A stretch of DNA of 8,887 nucleotides from an uncultured Clostridia bacterium (lineage in GTDB: Bacteria > Bacillota > Clostridia > Oscillospirales > Ruminococcaceae), in assembly GCA_947302065.1 (NCBI GenBank), contig CAMYUO010000049.1, positions 1-8,887 of the forward strand. The letters run 5' to 3'. The notes beneath the pieces are model-generated. The model saw nothing but the letters and a program-made list of their open reading frames with translations. It did not search any database and had not been told where the DNA came from. Positions 1 to 5,033 of this stretch are shown here, piece by piece (within the stretch, counting starts at the first letter, position 1; the number at the start of each line of letters is the position of its first letter). The translations under genes and the position numbers were made by a program.

Positions 1-1083
1 GAGGATTTTGACTACGCTGTTATCGGAAGTGACGGCGAGGTGCTTTGCTTTACAAATGACGATATGTCAAAAAACATCCCGGCGGCGACGAAAAACTATG
101 ACATCATAAGGGACATAACCTCGGGCGGAAAGGTCGTCGGAAAGCTGATAGTGCGAAACACATATGCCGACGTTCAGGCGCAGGCACGGCAGAGGACAGC
201 ACTGCTGATAGGCATAATGGCGGCTGTGATGCTGGCGGTGTCGGTGGGGTATTTTATATATCTCAAAAAGCGCATCGTTGAGCCGTTCGGCAGGCTGGAG
301 AGCTTTGCGGCAAGGGTGGCATCGGGTGACCTTGACACGCCGCTTGAAATGGACAGGCAGAATATCTTCGGTGCGTTCACAGAGAGCTTTGACATTATGC
401 GTGAGGAGCTGAAAGCATCACGCCTGCGTGAGGCGGAGGCGGTCAGGAGCCGCAAGGAAATGATAGCGGAGCTTTCGCACGACATAAAGACGCCTGTTGC
501 GTCGATAAAGGCGATGACGGAGTTTCTCGACCTTGTGACTGACGACGGTGAGCAGAAGCAGACTATTGCGGCTATCGGCGGAAAGGCTGATCAGATAGAC
601 AAGCTGATATCGAACCTTTTCCATGCGACGCTCGAAGAGCTTGAACAGCTTGAGGTCAAGCCGGAGGAGCTTTCATCTGAGGTGCTTGCGCAGATGATAA
701 CGCAGAGCGACCACCTGAAAAAAGTGAAAACTGCAAACATTGAGCAGTGCGTTATCTATGCTGACAGGCTGAGGCTGGAGCAGGTGGTGGGAAATATCCT
801 GTCGAACTCATACAAGTATGCGGACACGGACATTGAGGTGACGAGCTTTTTTGAGGACGGGCATCTCGTGACCGAGTTTGCAGACAAGGGCGGCGGAGTT
901 GACGAGAGCGAGCTTGAGGTGATAACGGAAAAGTTCCGCAGAGGGTCGAATGCACAGGGCAAGGACGGCTCGGGCATAGGGCTTTACATTTCAAAGTATC
1001 TTATGGAAAAGATGTCGGGCGAGCTTGCCTGCCGCAACAACGGCGAGGGATTCACTGTCACGCTGAGGCTGAGAATGGCGTAA
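1..1083 (+). CDS. Sensor histidine kinase of a two-component system (5' end cut off)
   Basis: Membrane sensor kinase that should autophosphorylate on a histidine and pass the phosphate to a partner response regulator. The frame is open from base 1, so the true start lies upstream; the GTG at 40 is only an internal codon. Of the 360 visible residues, the first ~65 look like the end of an extracytoplasmic sensor domain. A membrane helix follows (about 202-264), then a HAMP segment and the HisKA H-box ELSHDIKTP with phospho-acceptor His at 478-480. The ATPase domain has an N-box (GNILSNSYKYA), G1 (DKGGG), F-box-like EKFRRG and G2 (GSGIGLYI), so it looks catalytically complete. It differs from the small BceS-type kinases in having an extracytoplasmic part and a HAMP domain. 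The partner regulator is presumably upstream of the window. The next operon encodes an ABC exporter whose promoter carries OmpR/PhoB-like repeats, which suggests it is the target; that link is inference. Confidence 0.93.
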   Translation, partial: EDFDYAVIGSDGEVLCFTNDDMSKNIPAATKNYDIIRDITSGGKVVGKLIVRNTYADVQAQARQRTALLIGIMAAVMLAVSVGYFIYLKKRIVEPFGRLESFAARVASGDLDTPLEMDRQNIFGAFTESFDIMREELKASRLREAEAVRSRKEMIAELSHDIKTPVASIKAMTEFLDLVTDDGEQKQTIAAIGGKADQIDKLISNLFHATLEELEQLEVKPEELSSEVLAQMITQSDHLKKVKTANIEQCVIYADRLRLEQVVGNILSNSYKYADTDIEVTSFFEDGHLVTEFADKGGGVDESELEVITEKFRRGSNAQGKDGSGIGLYISKYLMEKMSGELACRNNGEGFTVTLRLRMA

Positions 1084-1086
1084 TGT

Positions 1087-1124
1087 ATCTGTTGGGTGTG
1101 AAAGTGTATAATAACAGGTTTTTT
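1087..1124 (+). terminator. Weak candidate terminator after the histidine kinase
   Basis: ATCTGTT (1087-1093) can pair with AACAGGT (1113-1119), including one G-T wobble, around a 19-nt loop; T residues run to 1124. The stem is short and the loop long. The corresponding place after the ABC permease has a perfect 10-bp version, so this may be a decayed copy of the same arrangement. Confidence 0.35.
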
Positions 1125-1348
1125 CGCCAAGCCTTTTTCTCGCAAAAAAAGGCTTGCGGGTCGAGGGCAGCGCCCTCGTCGCTGTCCGCAGACAGCGAAA
1201 TCTCCGAACGGCAGGCGCACGGAAAAGGGTGAATGCCAAAATAGTCCTGTGGACTGTTTTGGCAGAGGGAAAGCCCTGTAAGAGAGGGCGTTCCCTTACC
1301 CTGTGGTAACGTCGGTAACCTCAAGGCGACCGCAAAAGGTCGGCTTGA
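1113..1348 (+). repeat. Structured intergenic repeat, copy 1 (six hairpins, likely RNA element)
   Basis: This 236-nt element matches 4672-4904 along its whole length in the same orientation. Six consecutive stems can be drawn: A 1128-1138/1146-1156 (11 bp); B 1162-1168/1172-1178 (7 bp); C 1179-1186/1191-1198 (8 bp, loop CGCA); D 1234-1247/1251-1264 (14 bp, loop TGT); E 1266-1277/1285-1296 (12 positions, one A-G mismatch at 1272/1290); F 1321-1331/1338-1348 (11 positions, one G-G mismatch at 1326/1343). Against copy 2, five pairs change on both sides: one in A, one in C, three in D. Unpaired blocks, notably 1212-1233, are identical. The T-G pair 1242/1256 in stem D is a legal U-G wobble only if the + strand is the RNA. 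The two ends show no terminal inverted repeats or target duplications. I cannot name a known RNA family for it. Confidence 0.8.
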
Positions 1349-1378
1349 CACACAGAACTATGGTTACGATTTGGGGAT

Positions 1379-1407
1379 TGCACCTTAAAAACATAGTTTT
1401 AAGTGCA
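1379..1407 (+). other. Hairpin upstream of the ABC operon promoter
   Basis: TGCAC (1379-1383) plus TTAAAA (1385-1390) pairs with TTTTAAGTGCA (1397-1407), leaving one bulged C at 1384 and loop ACATAG. No T-run follows, so it is not a standard terminator. Its loop and right arm (CATAGTT, 1392-1398) can alternatively pair with AACTATG at 1356-1362. It lies upstream of the identified promoter and would be RNA only in read-through transcripts. As DNA it could be an operator. Confidence 0.4.
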
Positions 1408-1409
1408 CA

Positions 1410-1442
1410 GACAAAGAACGATTAAAGAACTGACAAAGATTT
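1410..1442 (+). promoter_or_regulatory. Three tandem 11-bp direct repeats, probable response-regulator binding site
   Basis: Three adjacent 11-bp units are visible: GACAAAGAACG (1410-1420), ATTAAAGAACT (1421-1431) and GACAAAGATTT (1432-1442). AAAGA recurs at 1413, 1424 and 1435, exactly one helical turn apart. The array ends 16 bp before a -10 box that has no good -35. OmpR/PhoB-family regulators bind head-to-tail 11-bp repeats and replace the -35 contact this way. Assigning it to the regulator paired with the kinase at 1-1083 is inference. Confidence 0.6.
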
Positions 1443-1455
1443 TTGCGAAAGTGCA

Positions 1456-1464
1456 TGATATAAT
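1456..1464 (+). promoter_or_regulatory. Extended -10 promoter of the ABC exporter operon
   Basis: TGATATAAT matches the extended -10 form (TGn followed by consensus TATAAT at 1459-1464). At 16-18 bp upstream there is no -35 match; CTGACA at 1430-1435 lies 23 bp away, too far. The predicted start is near 1471, giving a leader of about 50 nt before the ATG at 1522. Confidence 0.7.
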
Positions 1465-1466
1465 AG

Positions 1467-1499
1467 GGTCATACAGGGAAAAGGCTGTATGACCTTTTT
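1467..1499 (+). promoter_or_regulatory. Perfect 10-bp inverted repeat plus T-run over the transcription start
   Basis: GGTCATACAG (1467-1476) and CTGTATGACC (1485-1494) flank an 8-nt spacer and are followed by TTTTT at 1495-1499. For transcripts arriving from upstream this is a textbook intrinsic terminator. For transcripts from the promoter at 1456-1464 the start (about 1471) lies inside the left arm, so only a 6-bp hairpin with the U-run could form. It could therefore be a terminator for upstream transcription, a repressor operator at +1, or a weak leader attenuator. Confidence 0.65.
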
Positions 1500-1521
1500 G
1501 ATTTTTGCAAGGAGAAGGGCA

Positions 1522-2286
1522 ATGGAAAAGAAAGAGACGATAATCAGCACACAGAAGCTTTCAAAGAGCTTTTCTGTCGGCGGCAAACAGCACCACATAA
1601 TCAAGAACCTCGACCTTGAGATATACAAGGGAGATTTCACGGTGATAATGGGGTCATCGGGTGCGGGCAAATCGACTTTGCTGTACTCGCTGTCGGGAAT
1701 GGACAAGCCGTCGCTGGGCAGGATAGTTTACTGCGGACAGGACATCACCGACGAGAGCAGTGACAGGCTGGCGGTATTCCGCAGAAAGCACTGCGGCTTC
1801 GTGTTCCAGCAGATACATCTTGTTGACAGCATGAGCATAATGGACAACGTCATCAGCACGGGCATGCTGACTGGACAAAAACAGAAAGACCTGAAGAAAA
1901 AGGCGATGAGGCTGTTTGAGAGGGTTGGCATCGGTGAGGAGCTGACGGGCAAGTTCCCTGCACAGCTCTCGGGCGGTGAGGCACAGAGGGCGGCTATCGT
2001 AAGGGCACTGATAAACGACCCCGACATAGTCTTTGCAGACGAGCCGACGGGTGCGCTCAACAGTGCGGGCGTAAAGGCTGTGCTCGATGTTCTGACGGAC
2101 GTGAACAACTCGGGACAGTCGGTGGTCATGGTGACGCACGATATAAAATCTGCACGCAGGGCGAACAGGATAATCTATTTGCAGGACGGCGGAGTGATGG
2201 GCGAATGTGACCTTGGCAGATATGTCAGCGGTGACAAAAAGCGTCACGAAAAGATAAGGGGATTCCTGGAGGAGATGGGATGGTAA
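1522..2286 (+). CDS. ABC exporter ATP-binding subunit (MacB/LolD/BceA-type)
   Basis: ATPase subunit of 254 residues that should power the permease encoded directly downstream. Motifs in order: Walker A GSSGAGKS (44-51), Q-loop FVFQQ (93-97), signature LSGGEAQ (149-155), Walker B IVFADE (169-174), and switch His in THD (His206). The D-loop region reads GALN rather than GALD. The family handles lipoproteins, antimicrobial peptides or mechanotransmission rather than small-molecule import, and no import-type binding protein is seen. ATG 1522 is chosen because AAGGAG (1509-1514) sits 7 nt before it. The in-frame ATG at 1489 lies inside the right arm of the 1467-1494 palindrome and has no ribosome binding site. 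The stop overlaps the permease start by 7 nt, so the two are translationally coupled. Substrate unknown; envelope-stress or peptide export is plausible given the kinase upstream. Confidence 0.93.
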   Translation: MEKKETIISTQKLSKSFSVGGKQHHIIKNLDLEIYKGDFTVIMGSSGAGKSTLLYSLSGMDKPSLGRIVYCGQDITDESSDRLAVFRRKHCGFVFQQIHLVDSMSIMDNVISTGMLTGQKQKDLKKKAMRLFERVGIGEELTGKFPAQLSGGEAQRAAIVRALINDPDIVFADEPTGALNSAGVKAVLDVLTDVNNSGQSVVMVTHDIKSARRANRIIYLQDGGVMGECDLGRYVSGDKKRHEKIRGFLEEMGW

Positions 2287-4634
2287 AGCTGATAAAGGCG
2301 AACCTGCGCAAAGACAGGACGATACTCATAGTGTTTGTGCTGATAATCATTTTCTCGACGTTTCTGATGCACACGGGACTGCTTGCATCGAATTACAAGC
2401 AGCTTTATGATGATTACGCACAGCAGTCAGGGCTTTGCGATTATATACTCTACACGAACAAGGACAGCGGCGAGATAGACGAGACACTTGACAGCTTTGA
2501 CTTTGTTGAGAGCTACAAAAAGTCGGACACTGTCCTGCTCAGCTCGTTCACATACACCACGAGCAAGAGTCCAAAGCAGAGCAAGGCGACCGACTGGGTG
2601 TTTCTTGATATTGATGACCCGAACGGATTTTCGGAGCTTGAATTTGCAGAGCGTGATGACAGCGTCAGCGGCAGGAAGATATATCTTAACATCTATGTTG
2701 CGTACAGCAACGGGCTTTGTGCAGGCGATAAAATTTACATCGACACCAAGTACGGAAAGTTTGAATACACGATAGCAGGCATCTATCAGCATCTGTTCAT
2801 GGGCAACAGCTATTCGTATCTTTCGGCGATGCTCGACAGCGAGTCGTTCAGCGAGCTGAAAGCTGCGAGAGACGGTGCGAAAGGCAGCACAGACAGCATC
2901 GAATGGCAGCAGATAACGACCGTTCACATCAAAGACGGCTGCGACCCTTACGAATGTCTGATGGACACCAAGCAGAAGCTTGCGAGCGAACACGGAATGT
3001 TCTGCAACGGATTCACGGCAGACGAGGCAAAGTCAGTTTATGTGGCTGTGGTCAATATCCTTGCGGTGTTCATGGCGGCGTTTGCGGTGCTGATAATGAT
3101 AATATGCGTGATAATCATAATTTTCACGATAAACAACAACATCAGCCGTGACATCATCAACATCGGTGCGCTCAAGGCGGTGGGTCACACGGTCAGGCAG
3201 ATACGCACGGCGCTGACGGCGGAATATCTGTTTCTCGGTGCGGCAGGCTCGGTCATCGGCATTGTGCTGTCATATGTGCTTTACCCTGTGCTCGAATATC
3301 TTTATGTGCGCCAGATGTGCGGCATCATCTGGAAGAACAGCTTTTTCCCTGCGATATCGTTCGGGGTGCTTTTCGGAGTGATAGCTGTTATCGTGCTGAC
3401 GGCGTTCGCTGCGACGGCAAAGGTGAGAAAGCTTTTGCCTGCAACGGCTCTTCGGTTCGGGCTGAACTCGAACAGCTTTAAGAAAAATCACCTTCCGCTT
3501 GACCGAACGAACGGCAGGCTCAACGTTCTGCTTGCGCTCAAAAGCACTTTGCAGAGCAAGGGACAGAACCTTATCGTGTTTATCATCGTGCTTGCGGTGT
3601 CGTTCATGACGATGTGCTCGGCGGTGCTGTTTTACAACACGACGGCGGACATATCGAGCCTGCAGAGAATGATAATGGGCGATGTTGCAGATGCACATTT
3701 CTTTGTCAAGGACGGCTCGGGCGAGGCGGTATCAAAGACGATAGAGAGGCTTTATTCTATCGACGGCGTAAAGCACGCTTACGGCATAACGATACTGTTT
3801 GCATATGTTGACGGAAAGGAGATAGACCTTGTTTACACGACAGACCCTGCGTGTCTGAGCTGTGAGATTTACGACGGAAAGATGTTCAGAGAGCAGAACG
3901 AGGCTGTGCTTGGCAGCACGCTTGCGGACAAGATAGGTGCAGGCGTGGGCGACGAGGTCGAGGTGACATACGGCGCAAAGAAAAAGCGTTTTCTGGTGAC
4001 GGGCTTGCAGCAGTCGGCGATGAACAACCGCATTTACATTCACGAAAATGCGGCGAGAGAGCTTGGCATTACGGTGACGTATGACAACGTTCGGGTCAGA
4101 GTCGAGGACGCAAGCGAGGAAAGGGTAGACGAGGTCATCAGAAAGGCTGAGGCTCTGGGCGATGACAACATCACAAGCACCGACAATCAGTACAGGTTCC
4201 AGCACAGCGAGGAGAACACGCCTGTGTTTGCTATCGGCGTGATAGTGATGATACAGATGCTGCTCAATGTCGTGGTGGTGCTGCTGGTGATAAGGCTTTT
4301 GCTCAAGACGGTGTTTATAAAGAGAGAAAAGGAGTTCGGCATCAAAAAGGCGCTCGGTTTCACAAGCGGTCAGCTTAGGGTGCAGCTTTCGCTGTCGCTG
4401 ATGCCGGTGACGGCGGCGGCATCGGTGCTGGGGTCGGTGCTGGGGCACTATCTGATAAACCCGGTGTTCACGCTGGTGCTCGGCGGATACGGTCTGAAAA
4501 AGGCAGACCTTATCACAAAGCCGATACTGATGCTGCCGACGGCGCTTGCAGTGATGATATTTGTGTTTGTTTTCAGCTATGTGATGAGCAGAAAGATGAA
4601 AAAGGTATCGGCGTACAGGTTGATACAAGAATAA
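2280..4634 (+). CDS. FtsX-family ABC transporter permease, two FtsX domains
   Basis: Membrane subunit of 784 residues partnered with the preceding ATPase. The hydrophobic segments suggest eight helices at about 14-34, 254-283, 313-337, 357-380, 430-451, 649-675, 703-727 and 749-768. Two large extracytoplasmic domains (about 35-253 and 452-648) follow helices 1 and 5. This is two four-helix FtsX units in tandem. Each unit has the cytoplasmic motif usual in the family after its second helix: NIGALKAVGHT (294-304) and FGIKKALGFT (686-695). Long duplicated FtsX permeases of this kind are common in gut Firmicutes and are typically found near two-component systems. The start ATG at 2280 overlaps the ATPase stop, and GGAGGAG (2268-2274) lies 5 nt ahead of it. 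A strong terminator follows at 4653-4682, closing the operon. Substrate cannot be told from the sequence. The single-chain 8-TM layout differs from the 10-TM BceB permeases. Confidence 0.9.
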   Translation: MVKLIKANLRKDRTILIVFVLIIIFSTFLMHTGLLASNYKQLYDDYAQQSGLCDYILYTNKDSGEIDETLDSFDFVESYKKSDTVLLSSFTYTTSKSPKQSKATDWVFLDIDDPNGFSELEFAERDDSVSGRKIYLNIYVAYSNGLCAGDKIYIDTKYGKFEYTIAGIYQHLFMGNSYSYLSAMLDSESFSELKAARDGAKGSTDSIEWQQITTVHIKDGCDPYECLMDTKQKLASEHGMFCNGFTADEAKSVYVAVVNILAVFMAAFAVLIMIICVIIIIFTINNNISRDIINIGALKAVGHTVRQIRTALTAEYLFLGAAGSVIGIVLSYVLYPVLEYLYVRQMCGIIWKNSFFPAISFGVLFGVIAVIVLTAFAATAKVRKLLPATALRFGLNSNSFKKNHLPLDRTNGRLNVLLALKSTLQSKGQNLIVFIIVLAVSFMTMCSAVLFYNTTADISSLQRMIMGDVADAHFFVKDGSGEAVSKTIERLYSIDGVKHAYGITILFAYVDGKEIDLVYTTDPACLSCEIYDGKMFREQNEAVLGSTLADKIGAGVGDEVEVTYGAKKKRFLVTGLQQSAMNNRIYIHENAARELGITVTYDNVRVRVEDASEERVDEVIRKAEALGDDNITSTDNQYRFQHSEENTPVFAIGVIVMIQMLLNVVVVLLVIRLLLKTVFIKREKEFGIKKALGFTSGQLRVQLSLSLMPVTAAASVLGSVLGHYLINPVFTLVLGGYGLKKADLITKPILMLPTALAVMIFVFVFSYVMSRKMKKVSAYRLIQE

Positions 4635-4652
4635 AAAGTCTATTTGAATTAT

Positions 4653-4682
4653 AAAAACCTGTCAAGGACAAAACAGGTTTTT
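4653..4682 (+). terminator. Intrinsic terminator of the ABC exporter operon
   Basis: AAAAACCTGT (4653-4662) pairs perfectly with ACAGGTTTTT (4673-4682) around a 10-nt loop. The stem ends in a T-run 19 nt after the permease stop. Its A-rich left arm means it could act in both directions. The right arm is also the first part of repeat copy 2. Confidence 0.75.
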
Positions 4683-4904
4683 CGGTCCAGCCTTTTCTCG
4701 TAAAAAAGGCTGGCGGGTCGAGGGCAGCGCCCTCGTCGCTCTCCGCAGAGAGCGAAATCTTTTTTGTCAGGCGCACGGAAAAGGGTGAATTTTAAAACAG
4801 TCCTGTGGACTGTTTTAAAAGAGGGAAAGCCCTGTAAGAGAGGGCTTTCCCTTTCTTGGTGGTAACGTCGGTTTCCTCAAGACGACCGCAGAAGGTCGTC
4901 TTGA
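4672..4904 (+). repeat. Structured intergenic repeat, copy 2 (six hairpins, likely RNA element)
   Basis: This 233-nt counterpart of 1113-1348 has all six stems fully paired: A 4687-4696/4704-4713; B 4719-4725/4729-4735; C 4736-4743/4748-4755; D 4790-4803/4807-4820; E 4822-4833/4841-4852; F 4877-4887/4894-4904. Compared with copy 1, two-sided changes are C4688-G4712 for A-T, C4741-G4750 for G-C, and T-A at 4791-4793/4817-4819 for G-C, C-G and C-G. Mismatches of copy 1 in stems E and F are proper A-T pairs here (4828/4846 and 4882/4899). Loops are nearly unchanged (CTCGTAA, AGC, CGCA, TGT, GTAAGAG, GCAGAA). The unpaired block at 4768-4789 and the linker GTGGTAACGTCGGT (4859-4872) match copy 1. 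It lies between the permease terminator and the promoter of the ABC-F gene. Confidence 0.8.
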
Positions 4905-4969
4905 TTATCTTTTGAATGGTTCAAGTTATTATGCTTTGCTGTTGTCGGTTATTATTAACAAAAGGCAGA

Positions 4970-4998
4970 TTGACTTATCTCCTGCTATATGCTATAAT
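4970..4998 (+). promoter_or_regulatory. Sigma-A promoter of the ABC-F gene
   Basis: TTGACT (4970-4975) and TATAAT (4993-4998) are separated by 17 bp, nearly consensus. The predicted start is near 5005, giving a leader of only about 29 nt. That leaves no room for the long attenuating leaders seen before many antibiotic-induced ABC-F resistance genes. A tandem TTAATTG pair covers 4998-5011. The region 4905-4969 between the repeat and this promoter is AT-rich; nothing else was recognised there. Confidence 0.85.
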
Positions 4999-5033
4999 TA
5001 ATTGTTAATTGCATTTCAAAAAGGAGAGTAAAA

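Noticed and set aside
1113..1348. Repeat as a miniature transposon (MITE)
   Set aside because: The ends (AACAGG… and …CTTGA) are not inverted repeats of each other and no target-site duplication is visible at either copy. The internal multi-stem pairing with compensatory change fits a structured RNA better.
1058..1351. Minus-strand open frame of 97 codons whose translation (…SLSADSDEGAALDP…) resembles that of the minus-strand frame at 4573-4776
   Set aside because: The similarity comes wholly from the two copies of the structured repeat. Indels between copies fall without regard to codons, the frames overlap the ends of real genes, and the changes follow base pairing rather than codon positions. 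It is likely to produce spurious hypothetical proteins in databases.
1345..1370. TTGACA at 1345-1350 as a -35 box with TACGAT at 1365-1370
   Set aside because: The spacer is only 14 bp and the -10 is poor. The hexamer overlaps the end of stem F, where copy 2 has TTGATT, so it is most likely chance.
1489..1521. Upstream ATG at 1489 as start of the ABC ATPase
   Set aside because: It lies in the right arm of the palindrome and has no ribosome binding site; the 11 extra residues are not family-like. ATG 1522 has AAGGAG at the right distance.
3732..4628. Minus-strand open frame of 298 codons under the permease gene
   Set aside because: Its translation is rich in His, Arg and Gln with no domain pattern, while the + strand gives a clear FtsX permease.
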